A stretch of 64,000 nt of DNA from Actinomycetes bacterium (GTDB lineage Bacteria > Actinomycetota > Actinomycetes > Nanopelagicales > Nanopelagicaceae). The stretch is from contig JAHEXJ010000001.1 in NCBI GenBank assembly GCA_023252155.1, forward strand, positions 13,553-77,552, read 5' to 3'. The position numbers and the translations under genes are program-made. The stretch's first letter is position 1, and every line of letters begins with the position of its first letter. The notes below the pieces were generated by a model, which was not told where the DNA came from, searched no databases, and saw only the letters and a list, made by a program, of their open reading frames with translations. Shown here one piece after another: positions 17,548 to 25,870 of this stretch.

Positions 17548-18711
17548 ATGGAGCCGATAAGAGTTGGACTGGTTACGAAAGAGTGGCCCCCACATGTTTA
17601 CGGTGGAGCCGGCGTCCATGTCGTCCAATTGGCGCAAGCTCTTGAAAAATTACCCCAAATATCACTTGCCGTTCATTGTTTCGGAGAAGAACGCCCCGAC
17701 GCCATTGGTCATGCAACCCCATTGGAGTTTCGAAATTCCAATCCCGCAATTGCCGCCGTTGCCACTGATTTAGCCATTGCAGATGCATTAGCAACTGCGG
17801 ATGTTGTGCACACACATACTTGGTATGCAAATATGGCTGGCCACGTTGCCTCACTCATTCACGGAATCCCCCACATTATGAGCGGTCACTCGCTAGAACC
17901 ATTGAGACCCTGGAAAGCAGATCAACTCGGAGGTGGATACCAACTTTCGTCCTGGGTGGAGAAAACCGCGATCGAGAGCGCCGCTGCCATCATCTCGGTA
18001 AGCGATGGAATGCGCGCCGACATCCTTTCGGCATACCCAAACGTCGAACCTTCACGAGTCCGCACGATTCGCAACGGAGTAGACACCGAGAAGTTCTCGC
18101 CGAATTATGACAAGAGCACTCTTGCCAAATACGGCATATCCGGAAGCTACGCCCTCTTCGTCGGCCGAATTACTCGTCAAAAAGGATTAGCCCATCTTCT
18201 ACGGGCCTGGAAGGACGTACCCAGTCAGTATGGGCTCGTGATCGCAGCGGGCAGTCCGGATGAACCCGGGATCGGAGCCGAAATTGCCGAGTTAATCCGC
18301 GAATTGATTAGTACTCGGTCCAATGTCTGGTGGATTCAAGAGATGCTTCCGCACGACGAACTCACGGCCGTTCTTACATCTGCAGATCTATTCGTCTGCC
18401 CATCAATTTATGAGCCTCTTGGCATCGTCAACCTTGAAGCGATGGGGTGCGCAACGGCGGTCTTAGGGTCCGCAGTTGGTGGCATTCCGGAGGTAGTTGA
18501 CGATGGCGTAACCGGCCGCTTGGTCGATTACTCCGCCGATCACGCGCAATTTGAGAAGGCCCTGGCGCATGCGATCAACGATCTTATAAGCCAACCCGAA
18601 CTACTTGCCGTGTATGGCGTTGCCGGTCGTGCAAGAGCTCAATCCGAATTTGGATGGGACGCTGTTGCCGCAAAGACGTTGGCACTTTATGAAGAAGTCC
18701 TTGGCCGATAG
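17548..18711 (+). CDS. glgM: GT4 glycogen synthase / maltose-1-phosphate synthase (GlgM-type)
   Basis: About 387 residues of a GT-B glycosyltransferase. The N-domain has TKEWPPHVYGGAGVH; the C-domain has ALFVGRITRQKGL and the acidic EPLGIVNLEAMGC motif that binds the ADP-sugar. This is the actinobacterial GT4 GlgA/GlgM type, which uses ADP-glucose with glucose-1-phosphate to make maltose-1-phosphate or elongates glucan. ATG 17548 is preceded by AGGAGGTG, although only three to four bases away; GTG just upstream is possible. Paired divergently with glgC. Confidence 0.92.
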   Translation: MEPIRVGLVTKEWPPHVYGGAGVHVVQLAQALEKLPQISLAVHCFGEERPDAIGHATPLEFRNSNPAIAAVATDLAIADALATADVVHTHTWYANMAGHVASLIHGIPHIMSGHSLEPLRPWKADQLGGGYQLSSWVEKTAIESAAAIISVSDGMRADILSAYPNVEPSRVRTIRNGVDTEKFSPNYDKSTLAKYGISGSYALFVGRITRQKGLAHLLRAWKDVPSQYGLVIAAGSPDEPGIGAEIAELIRELISTRSNVWWIQEMLPHDELTAVLTSADLFVCPSIYEPLGIVNLEAMGCATAVLGSAVGGIPEVVDDGVTGRLVDYSADHAQFEKALAHAINDLISQPELLAVYGVAGRARAQSEFGWDAVAAKTLALYEEVLGR

Positions 18712-18722
18712 AGAAAGAATAA

Positions 18723-19592
18723 ATGACACGAAAGAGTTGGGCTTTATTTATTGCTCTGGGATTTCTCTGGGGAATCCCATATTTGTTGATTAGGGTCGCC
18801 GTTCGAGATCTCAATCCTGCTGTCGTTGTTTTCGGTCGTGTGCTTATTGGCGCGTTGATTCTTGTTCCAATCGCATATCGCCAAAAAACCTTGGCAGTTG
18901 CTTTGCGCGGTTTCAAGTACGTATTCCTTTACGCGGCATTCGAAATCATGGGTCCGTGGTTTCTGCTTACGAAAGCTGAAATTAACCTTCCCTCCGGACT
19001 TGCAGGGCTTCTCATCGCTACTGTGCCCATTTGGGCAACCATATTCGCGTCAATGGCTGGAGATAAGACGGTCTGGCATCACAAACGCCTCATTGGAATT
19101 GTGGTCGGCTTCATCGGTTTAATTACCGTCGTCGGGATTGAGAGTTTGACCGGCGATAGTGCACTCTGGGCAATACTTTTTGTACTTGCTGCCGCATTGG
19201 GCTACGGCTTTGCACCAAACATGATCACGACAAAACTTCCTGGTGTCTCAGGGCTTGCGATCAACGCAGTTGCAATGTCGATCGCGGCGATCGTCTATGC
19301 CCCTTTCGCATTTTTGCAATGGCCTCACGGACACGTCGCGACCAATTCAGTGTTCTCAGTTGTGGCCCTCGGCGTTTTCCCAACCGCCATGGCATTCGTG
19401 GTCTTCTTTGCCATACTTAAGGAAATTGGCGTTGCCAGAGCATCGCTAGTGACCTATTTGAATACCGCATTTGCTGTGGTCTTAGGTGCGCTCATACTTT
19501 CCGAGCCCTTGACACTGGGAATCGTTATAGGACTTCCAATGGTGTTGGTTGGCTCTTACCTCGCCAGTCGGAAACCAACCAACAACCATTAG
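18723..19592 (+). CDS. EamA/DMT-family transporter
   Basis: 289 residues and ten hydrophobic helices in two EamA repeats (ALGFLWGIPYLLIRVAV at the start; IGVARASLVTYLNTAFAVVLG in the second half). Unrelated in detail to the copy at 10382. The substrate is unknown. It begins 11 bp after the glycogen synthase stop and is probably read through from it, with a hairpin closing the unit. Confidence 0.86.
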   Translation: MTRKSWALFIALGFLWGIPYLLIRVAVRDLNPAVVVFGRVLIGALILVPIAYRQKTLAVALRGFKYVFLYAAFEIMGPWFLLTKAEINLPSGLAGLLIATVPIWATIFASMAGDKTVWHHKRLIGIVVGFIGLITVVGIESLTGDSALWAILFVLAAALGYGFAPNMITTKLPGVSGLAINAVAMSIAAIVYAPFAFLQWPHGHVATNSVFSVVALGVFPTAMAFVVFFAILKEIGVARASLVTYLNTAFAVVLGALILSEPLTLGIVIGLPMVLVGSYLASRKPTNNH

Positions 19593-19596
19593 ATGA

Positions 19597-19622
19597 TCAG
19601 GAATTGGCTCTGAAATTCCTGA
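19597..19622. terminator. Hairpin after the DMT transporter
   Basis: Perfect 9-bp stem TCAGGAATT / AATTCCTGA with an 8-nt loop, starting five bases after the stop. No T run follows. The remaining 170 bases up to the regulator stop at 19793 show nothing else convincing. Confidence 0.6.
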
Positions 19623-19792
19623 AGCGTACCTCCGTGAGAACTTTGGATATGAGTGCTCGACGCACCTTTCGATTCAGCAAGACCCGGGAAGAACGTGAAT
19701 CCAAGGACAACGACGATGAAACACAAGGCTCGCGGCGTTTTACTCATGATGACGTGACAACCTCTTTGATTGAAATAGTCATGACAAATTCC

Positions 19793-21097
19793 TTAGTAGC
19801 GTGCCTCTGACAGAACTGGTTGCTCTGCCTGTGAAGCGTTGCCAACTGCGATCGCTTGTTCGTACGCATAAATTGCGTAATCTTTGTGATCCATTTCTAC
19901 AAAGACCCGTGCAATCTCTCCCCAGTGGATGGCCAACTCCCGATCGGGAGCGAGAGTTCGAAGATGTGCCATCGCTCGCTCCAACTGTGCGAAAGATTCC
20001 TCTATCTTTCCGAGACAGAATAGCACCTTCGCTTCTTGAGAAAGCAAACTTGCCTTTGGCCCCGGAATTTCAGGAGGCAACTCGGCCAGACCTTTCCTTG
20101 CATACATCAGTGCCTTTTCGAAATTACCAAGGCGAAGTTCCACTTCCGATAACGTGATACATGTCGTGGCGGCATGTCCAGGGTTATTCTGAGAGGCCAA
20201 ATCAAGGTAGGCGGACTCGGCTAAGTCGTGGATGCGGATGAGGTCAGGCTCCGGCATATCCAACATCCACTTGGCGGCGTTGTCGTTCAAAATCGGAAGT
20301 ACTTGATGGAGCTCGGCCAACTTAGTCCAATGCATTGCCTCAGTGATTTGGCTCAACGCTAAATTCACATCGCCACGAAGATTTGCGAGAACCGAAGCCT
20401 GCCAGTATGACTGCACCATGGCCTTAGGCGATTTGCACTTCTCTGCCAATTTGAGAGCCCTGCCGATTATCTCGGTTGCTCGAGGAGTATCTCCGCGACG
20501 GAAATGACATCCAGCGAGTTGAACCATGAGCTCTACGATTTCGGTTTCGGGCCAAGATTGCGCATACTCCATGAGCAGGGCCTCACCTCGCTGGACACCG
20601 AGTGCTAAATTTCCCGATCTGAAACAAACTCGAACAATCTCATTCCCTATTCGAGCTCTCAAATCCGGCGCAGCCCTCGGATAGTCCTTGAACAGTAGTT
20701 CAAGGCGATCCAAAACTCCCTCATAAAGTCCCCGTCGCGCCCTCACCTGTAGAAGAACTACCGAAGCGGCAATCGAGGCGACATCTTCAATACCCTCGGG
20801 GCTAAATTTCAAAACCTGATTGGCATAATCCTCGGCCAATTCCAAATCCCCCGAACTCAATGCAACTTTGGCGGTATTGAGATTGAATTCGCGCTCTTGG
20901 GCACTCTGGTCGATAACCAGGTCCTCATTGGGTACACCCAATCTTGCGGCTAGTTTGGCTATGAGTTCCGGCTTAGGTTTCCTTTTCCCTGCCTCCAAAA
21001 GGGAGATAAAACTCGAGGCGGCTATGCCTTCGGCTAGCTCGTACTGGGTCAGACCCGCCTTCTCCCTCAGCATTCGGAGCTTCTCTCCAAACTCCAT
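19793..21097 (-). CDS. XRE-family regulator with C-terminal TPR array (RRNPP-like)
   Basis: 434 residues. An N-terminal HTH (about 5-60; KAGLTQYELAEGIAASSFISLLEAGKR... recognition region) is followed by a long alpha-helical region (about 70-420) with repeated TPR-like signatures such as GDLELAEDYANQVL, GDTPRATEIIGRALKLAE, GNFEKALMYARKGL and KDYAIYAYEQAI. This is the architecture of RRNPP sensors (Rgg, PlcR, PrgX), which bind short imported peptides in the TPR pocket. It is divergent, 78 bp apart, from a gene for a 50-residue secreted peptide. Peptide sensing is inference; Rgg-like TPR regulators without peptides also exist. Confidence 0.88.
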   Translation of the reverse strand: MEFGEKLRMLREKAGLTQYELAEGIAASSFISLLEAGKRKPKPELIAKLAARLGVPNEDLVIDQSAQEREFNLNTAKVALSSGDLELAEDYANQVLKFSPEGIEDVASIAASVVLLQVRARRGLYEGVLDRLELLFKDYPRAAPDLRARIGNEIVRVCFRSGNLALGVQRGEALLMEYAQSWPETEIVELMVQLAGCHFRRGDTPRATEIIGRALKLAEKCKSPKAMVQSYWQASVLANLRGDVNLALSQITEAMHWTKLAELHQVLPILNDNAAKWMLDMPEPDLIRIHDLAESAYLDLASQNNPGHAATTCITLSEVELRLGNFEKALMYARKGLAELPPEIPGPKASLLSQEAKVLFCLGKIEESFAQLERAMAHLRTLAPDRELAIHWGEIARVFVEMDHKDYAIYAYEQAIAVGNASQAEQPVLSEARY

Positions 21098-21142
21098 ACC
21101 CCACTTCCCTTCTTCACGACTTTAGTGTATCTTACAACCAAC

Positions 21143-21159
21143 CTTTACAAATAGTAAAG
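21143..21159. promoter_or_regulatory. Inverted repeat in regulator/peptide intergenic region
   Basis: CTTTAC-aaata-GTAAAG, a perfect 6-bp inverted repeat lying 7 bp upstream of the peptide gene's SD (21166-21170), between two divergent genes. It is a natural candidate binding site for the XRE-TPR protein. Confidence 0.6.
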
Positions 21160-21175
21160 ACATTTGGAGGATATT

Positions 21176-21328
21176 GTGAAGCAAATTGGACTAACCCTAA
21201 TCGCAGTCGTCTTAGTCGTTACGACCGCGCTCCCTGCTAACGCCGCCACGAAGAGAACCTCAGTTTCCTCAGGTACAACGTTCACACTCATGAGCATCCC
21301 AGGTGCAACCGCTTGCTGCGTTGCCTGA
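21176..21328 (+). CDS. Small secreted peptide (candidate signalling pro-peptide)
   Basis: GTG start with a strong SD (GGAGG at 21166-21170, five-base spacing) and TGA at 21326-21328; 50 residues. The N-terminus MKQIGLTLIAVVLVVTTAL is a textbook signal peptide, with a likely cleavage site after PANA. The remaining 26-27 residues are rich in Ser/Thr and end in SIPGATACCVA. No homolog is recognised. Its position opposite an XRE-TPR regulator suggests a secreted and processed signal. The Ser/Thr plus Cys-Cys tail could also fit a modified bacteriocin-like peptide, but no modification genes are visible. Confidence 0.72.
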   Translation: MKQIGLTLIAVVLVVTTALPANAATKRTSVSSGTTFTLMSIPGATACCVA

Positions 21329-21342
21329 CTCACGACATAACT

Positions 21343-21366
21343 AACTTTGGCAACGACGCCAAAGTT
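21343..21366. terminator. Perfect 9-bp hairpin after the peptide gene
   Basis: AACTTTGGC-aacgac-GCCAAAGTT starting 14 bases after the peptide stop. No T run. It could terminate or attenuate transcription so that the peptide mRNA is more abundant than the downstream genes, or stabilise its 3' end. Confidence 0.6.
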
Positions 21367-21389
21367 GTACAAAAGAATAAAAGGACAGG

Positions 21390-21403
21390 TTGAACATGTT
21401 CAA
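21390..21403. promoter_or_regulatory. 14-bp perfect palindrome
   Basis: TTGAACATGTTCAA, perfect over 14 bp and including the ATG of the possible 42-codon ORF. The GAAC half-sites are 2 bp apart, not 4, so it is not a canonical SOS box. Confidence 0.4.
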
Positions 21404-21524
21404 GGATGAGACGGAACACGGACGAATGATTTCGTACGTATCCAGAAGTGCTTCCCCTCTTCACTCATTTCCCTGCACATCTTCACATGTCCACGCTCAA
21501 CAAGTTGCAACCGAGATCGAATAA
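21396..21524 (+). CDS. Possible 42-residue peptide
   Basis: ATG 21396 to TAA 21522-21524, with AAGGACAGG about six bases upstream as possible SD and eight bases to the next gene. The product is hydrophilic (MFKDETEHGRMISY..., His/Ser-rich middle, acidic end), has no signal peptide and no recognised family. It sits between the peptide and the secreted protein on the same strand. It may be real or chance; codon use cannot settle it at this length. Confidence 0.35.
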   Translation: MFKDETEHGRMISYVSRSASPLHSFPCTSSHVHAQQVATEIE

Positions 21525-21532
21525 AGGAACAG

Positions 21533-22108
21533 ATGATGACAACGCGTCTGAAGAAGAGTTCCATCTTCAAGGTCGCTTTGTTTGTCGCAGTAGTGCTCCT
21601 CACTGAGACTTCGTATGCAGCCAGTGGAGACGCAAGCACTGTTCATTTCTCGCAGAAACAAATCACAAAGTTCGTTAAGACAGTCACAACCGAATTAGAG
21701 TTCAGCAAGAATTGGAAATCGAATTTTTCCAATACAGCCGGCAGCAAGTTGTATTGCCACTCAGTAGTACTGGGTGAAGGCGTTCGCGCCGGCAACCCAG
21801 GTCTCTACACTTGGTTCACTTGCAGTGCGATGCATAAGTTAGTTGCCGAGAGTTCATCACCGAAGACCATCGCTTGCACAGGGTTTTCATCCCCTGTTTG
21901 GATCCAACCTTCAGCCGACTCAATTAGTTATCAAACCGTTTCTTACGGCAGGCAGTATTCATCTTTTAGATCTGCTGCTCCAGCTCACATAAAGACCATC
22001 ATGGATTCAACGTTCAGTCAACTCAATTCCGGTCAACCTAGAATCTTGATTGCGCGTGCAACTCAAAGCGCGACAAATGTTTCAAATCAATCAAGCGTCT
22101 GCCAATAA
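21533..22108 (+). CDS. Secreted protein of unknown function
   Basis: 191 residues with a signal peptide (basic start, hydrophobic core VALFVAVVLLTE, probable cleavage near SYA-A at residue 30). The mature part has four cysteines (YCHSV, FTCSAM, IACTGF, VCQ at the end), which could form two disulfides. No domain is recognised. AAAGGA upstream suits either of two adjacent ATGs (21533, 21536). It lies downstream of the small peptide gene in the same orientation and ends directly against the convergent era stop. A link to the putative signalling locus is positional only. Confidence 0.75.
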   Translation: MMTTRLKKSSIFKVALFVAVVLLTETSYAASGDASTVHFSQKQITKFVKTVTTELEFSKNWKSNFSNTAGSKLYCHSVVLGEGVRAGNPGLYTWFTCSAMHKLVAESSSPKTIACTGFSSPVWIQPSADSISYQTVSYGRQYSSFRSAAPAHIKTIMDSTFSQLNSGQPRILIARATQSATNVSNQSSVCQ

Positions 22109-23026
22109 TTATTTCTCGCTAAATCCCAATCGCTCCAAAAGTTTCGGATCCCTCTGCCAATCCTTTGACACTTTAATGTGAAGGCCCAAAAATACCTTTG
22201 CCGATAATATTCTTTCGATGTCAGCACGAGCACGGGTCCCAATGTCTTTCAGGCGTTCACCCTTATGTCCGAGCAGTATCCCCCGTTGCGAGTCGCGTTC
22301 TACATGTATTGTCGCGTGAATATCGAAGAACGGCTTGTCGCCTTGATCTTCTCGTTGTGACATTTCATCTATCGTGACGGTAATCGAATGAGGAAGTTCC
22401 TGGCGAGCATCACGTAGCGCTGCTTCGCGAATCAATTCGCAAATCCATTGTTCTTGGCCTTGATCAGAAGCCATTCCCTGGGGGTAGAACTCAGGGCCGG
22501 TAGGCAGCGAAGAGCCAATGAGTTCTGTGAGCAAATCAATCTGATCATGAATAGTTGCCGAGACAGGAATGATCTCGTCCCAACTGAAATCTTTCGCCAA
22601 CGCGACTATCCCAGAAAGTTTTGCCGCCAAGGCATTTTTGGAAACTAGATCGGTCTTGGTAATAACCGCGATCTTCTTAGATTTTGGATGCTTTGCAATT
22701 TCTTGAATGATGAATTCATCTCCTGAACCAGAAGATTCGTCCGCCGGAAGACACATGATGATGGCGTCGACCGAATCGAGGTTCTGACCAACAACCGCGT
22801 TTAGCCGATGACCAAGAAGAGTCTTTGGTTTGTGTATGCCAGGTGTATCCACCAAGATCGCCTGAAAGTCAGGGCGATTAACGATTCCTCTTACAGCGTG
22901 CCGAGTGGTATTTGGGTGCGGAGAAGTAATGACAACCTTGCTTCCGACGAGTGCGTTGACAAGGGTCGACTTACCCGTATTCGGGCGCCCAACAATAGCC
23001 ACGAAGCCGGATCGGAAATCACTCAT
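22109..23026 (-). CDS. era: GTPase Era
   Basis: 305 residues. The G domain has GRPNTGKST (13-21), the DTPG switch (LVDTPGIHKP), and TKTD for guanine specificity. The C-terminal KH domain (about 205-290) contains the GHKGERLKDIG RNA-binding loop. Era binds the 16S rRNA 3' end during 30S assembly. It follows dprA by 12 bp on the same strand. Confidence 0.96.
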   Translation of the reverse strand: MSDFRSGFVAIVGRPNTGKSTLVNALVGSKVVITSPHPNTTRHAVRGIVNRPDFQAILVDTPGIHKPKTLLGHRLNAVVGQNLDSVDAIIMCLPADESSGSGDEFIIQEIAKHPKSKKIAVITKTDLVSKNALAAKLSGIVALAKDFSWDEIIPVSATIHDQIDLLTELIGSSLPTGPEFYPQGMASDQGQEQWICELIREAALRDARQELPHSITVTIDEMSQREDQGDKPFFDIHATIHVERDSQRGILLGHKGERLKDIGTRARADIERILSAKVFLGLHIKVSKDWQRDPKLLERLGFSEK

Positions 23027-23038
23027 GGCGCAAGTCTC

Positions 23039-23899
23039 TCACTTATAAGTACTTACAAACTCCACTGCATCGGCGACTGAAGTCACCACTTCGGCCGCTC
23101 GCTCCCCTATTAATCGATGACAACCTTCACTCGTGGGCGAAGTGATCGGACCTGGTATTGCCATGACTGGCCGCATTAACTCAGCAGCATCTCTAGCCGT
23201 TCGAAGTGACCCACTACGAAAGGCTGCTTCGACTACGAGAGTTGATTTTGAAAGCGCCGCAATCAGCCGATTCCGCGTGAGAAAGCGAGACGGAATGGCC
23301 CTGACACCGGGCATTACTTCGGTAATAAGGGCCCCGGTTTCGGCAATTTCTGCAAACAGTCGCGCATGACCCGCGGGATAATTCACATCTATTCCGGCCG
23401 CGAGAACTGAGATAGTCACTCCTTCAGCGACGAGTGCGCCGCGGTGAGCGGCAGCATCGATTCCATAGGCGCCTCCGCTGACGATCGCCCATTCGCGATC
23501 GGCGAATCCAGCAGCAAAATCTCCGGCCACGCGCACTCCATAGTTCGTTGGATTGCGAGTTCCGACAATTGCCAGCGATGGAATGTGAAGCGCATCGACC
23601 GAACCTCGTACGACTAAGCCGATTGGCAGCGCAGATAGGTCGTTGAGTTGGTTGGGCCACGCAGCATCTTCGGGTGTGATGAATTCGGATCCGCTGGCTC
23701 CGATCGCCGCGATAACTGACGAAGGTTGCGTGGCTACGACCCTTGAAATCAATTTTTCATACTTAATGGGGTCATAACCTCGGCCGCGTAATTTGGCGAC
23801 AACTTCAACGGGACCTAGCGCGTCGATCTCACGAGCCCAAAAAGTCGAACCGCCTTCAATTGACGAGAAAAGTATGGCTCGAGCTTCGATGATATTCAT
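23039..23899 (-). CDS. dprA: DNA processing protein DprA/Smf
   Basis: 286 residues of the DprA Rossmann-fold: SLAIVGTRNPTNYG, VSGGAYGIDAAAHRGAL, LAAGIDVNYPAGH and EVMPGVRAIPSRFLTRNRLIAALS. It loads RecA onto incoming single-stranded DNA in transformation. The stop of comM overlaps its start by four bases, so the two competence-type genes are coupled. There is no C-terminal winged-helix extension of the long DprA type. Confidence 0.95.
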   Translation of the reverse strand: MNIIEARAILFSSIEGGSTFWAREIDALGPVEVVAKLRGRGYDPIKYEKLISRVVATQPSSVIAAIGASGSEFITPEDAAWPNQLNDLSALPIGLVVRGSVDALHIPSLAIVGTRNPTNYGVRVAGDFAAGFADREWAIVSGGAYGIDAAAHRGALVAEGVTISVLAAGIDVNYPAGHARLFAEIAETGALITEVMPGVRAIPSRFLTRNRLIAALSKSTLVVEAAFRSGSLRTARDAAELMRPVMAIPGPITSPTSEGCHRLIGERAAEVVTSVADAVEFVSTYK

Positions 23900-25416
23900 G
23901 ATTCGACACCTTCACGAAGCGTGTACGCCAGTTGGGTATCGGCCAATGTAGGGCGAATGTGTCCATCCAAATCGGCGATGCTCCAGGCCGTACGCATGAT
24001 CTTGTGAAGTCCACGCGCGGTAATCCGCTCACGATCAAGTTCTGCATGCAGAAAATTCATCGCAGATCGTTCAGGTTGATACGTCGTACGAAGTGCACGG
24101 CTCGATATTTCAGAATTTGTTGACCAAGATTCGGATGCAAAACGGTCAAATGCCCTTGCTCGTGCTCTGACTACCCTTTTTCGAATTTCAGCACTGCCCT
24201 CTCCAAGATCTGGCCCACTCAATTCGACTCTGCTAAGCGGATCAACTTGTACGCGCAGATCGATTCGATCCATCAAAGGACCGGATAATTTTCCGAGGTA
24301 GCGGCGAACTTGTTGAGAAGTGCAAATGCAGTTTCGGCCACGACCTGAGAATTTTCCGCATGGACATGGATTCGCGGCTAACACGAGGAGAAAATGCGCC
24401 GGGTAGGAGATGGTTCCCACCGCCCGCGCGATCGTAATCGAGCCTGATTCGAGAGGCTGGCGTAGGGAATCGAGCACACCGGAATCACATTCGGGCGCTT
24501 CGTCTACGAAGAGAACGCCGCGATGCGCTAAAGAACAGGCACCCGGTCGAATCGCATTAGAGCCTCCACCAACCATCGCCACGCGGGTCGCGCTGTGGTG
24601 CGGGGCAACAAAGGGGGCATCGTTGGCCAATGGCGAGCGAGTACTTAATCCTCCCGCGATGGAATGTATAGCGGAGACTTCGAGTGATTCTTCACGAGTT
24701 AACTCCGGGAGTATCCCTGGAAGTCGTTGGGCAATCATCGTCTTGCCTGCACCAGGTGGACCAGTAAGCAATAGATGGTGGCCGCCTACAGCCGCAACCT
24801 CGGCTGCCAATCGAGCCGGCGCCTGTCCTGCGACATCGGCAAAATCGTAAATGGATTCCTGAATTGGCGAAACTAACGCGAGTTCGACGAATTCCTCTCG
24901 CTCTCCCGTTCGGAGCCACCGAAGTAATTGACTCAAATGCTGCATCGGAATGATGGTCATCTCACTCATAAGTTGGGCTTCAATGCGATTAGCCCAAGGA
25001 ACGACGGCCGACGTGATGCCGGCTTTGTGGGCAACAATTAACGAAGGCAGTACTCCACGGACTCCACGGATGTGACCGTCAAGTGCCAACTCCCCCAAGT
25101 ACAAGACCTTTCTCGATTGTTCGTCTGGAATAAGTTGCTGGGCAGCAAGCAGTGCAACCGCTATTGGAAGATCGAAACTCGAACCGCTTTTGGGCAACCA
25201 CGCTGGAGACAGAGATACCGTCACCTTTCTATTTGGCCAAGGCTCCGAACAATTGACGAGAGCTGAACGCACTCGATCGCGAGATTCAGTAAGTGCCGCA
25301 TCTGGCAGCCCTAGGAGCGTGTATCCGGGAAGTCCGTCTGCGATATCAACTTCAACCGTCACAAGTTGCCCCTCTAATCCAACGAGAGACAGACTCAGAC
25401 TTTGACCCAGCGTCAT
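23896..25416 (-). CDS. comM: YifB/ComM-family Mg-chelatase-like AAA+ ATPase
   Basis: 506 residues. An N-terminal Lon-protease-like fold (about 1-170) is followed by the AAA+ core: Walker A GPPGAGKTM, FVDEAPECD in Walker B, and the Cys-rich loop NPCPCGKFSGRGRNCIC. ComM acts as a helicase promoting branch migration during natural transformation. GGAG upstream of ATG 25416 serves as SD. It belongs to the run rplS-lepB-rnhB-yraN-comM-dprA. Confidence 0.95.
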   Translation of the reverse strand: MTLGQSLSLSLVGLEGQLVTVEVDIADGLPGYTLLGLPDAALTESRDRVRSALVNCSEPWPNRKVTVSLSPAWLPKSGSSFDLPIAVALLAAQQLIPDEQSRKVLYLGELALDGHIRGVRGVLPSLIVAHKAGITSAVVPWANRIEAQLMSEMTIIPMQHLSQLLRWLRTGEREEFVELALVSPIQESIYDFADVAGQAPARLAAEVAAVGGHHLLLTGPPGAGKTMIAQRLPGILPELTREESLEVSAIHSIAGGLSTRSPLANDAPFVAPHHSATRVAMVGGGSNAIRPGACSLAHRGVLFVDEAPECDSGVLDSLRQPLESGSITIARAVGTISYPAHFLLVLAANPCPCGKFSGRGRNCICTSQQVRRYLGKLSGPLMDRIDLRVQVDPLSRVELSGPDLGEGSAEIRKRVVRARARAFDRFASESWSTNSEISSRALRTTYQPERSAMNFLHAELDRERITARGLHKIMRTAWSIADLDGHIRPTLADTQLAYTLREGVES

Positions 25417-25429
25417 CGAAGTACTCCAA

Positions 25430-25810
25430 TCACAGAACGTTCTCTCTGTACTCGACGCTGTACTTGCCTCCCGCCGATATCAAAACGGCGGCGCAATCGA
25501 TTCGATACTCACAACCCAACGACTGATGCGTGGCGAGCCACGCGAGTGCCAGGCGCTGAAGTCGTCTGGCTTTATCTGAGTTAATTGCTTCGAGTGGATG
25601 TCCAAACGCTACAGAGGTACGCGTTTTGACTTCGATGAACGCGAAAGTGCCATCTGCCAGTTTGGCGACAATGTCAATTTCACCCTCTCGAATACGCCAA
25701 TTGCGATCGAGAACTTTCGACCCTCGTTCTCGGATGAACTCGACAACTGCATCTTCGCCAAATGCCCCGATGGTTCTATTTCCAGATTTGTTTTTAGATT
25801 CGAGTGCCAT
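25430..25810 (-). CDS. yraN: YraN/UPF0102 family endonuclease-like protein
   Basis: 126 residues. The nuclease-like core is DRNWRIREGEIDIVAKL followed by FAFIEVKTRTS, matching the E-D-ExK arrangement of PD-(D/E)XK folds. Function is undefined in most bacteria. Its place between rnhB and comM is a conserved actinobacterial neighbourhood. Confidence 0.92.
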   Translation of the reverse strand: MALESKNKSGNRTIGAFGEDAVVEFIRERGSKVLDRNWRIREGEIDIVAKLADGTFAFIEVKTRTSVAFGHPLEAINSDKARRLQRLALAWLATHQSLGCEYRIDCAAVLISAGGKYSVEYRENVL

Positions 25811-25870
25811 AGTTCTGGCAGGCTAACTCCTAGTTCCGATAAAGACGGTCCAAGAGTTGCGAAATGTGAA

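Noticed and set aside
19604-19810. 67-codon frame after the DMT transporter
   Set aside because: Begins with TTG inside the hairpin at 19597-19622, no SD, and overlaps the end of the regulator gene; not convincing.
21390-21403. SOS box at the TTGAACATGTTCAA palindrome
   Set aside because: The half-sites are two bases apart, while LexA sites in this window have four; spacing does not fit.
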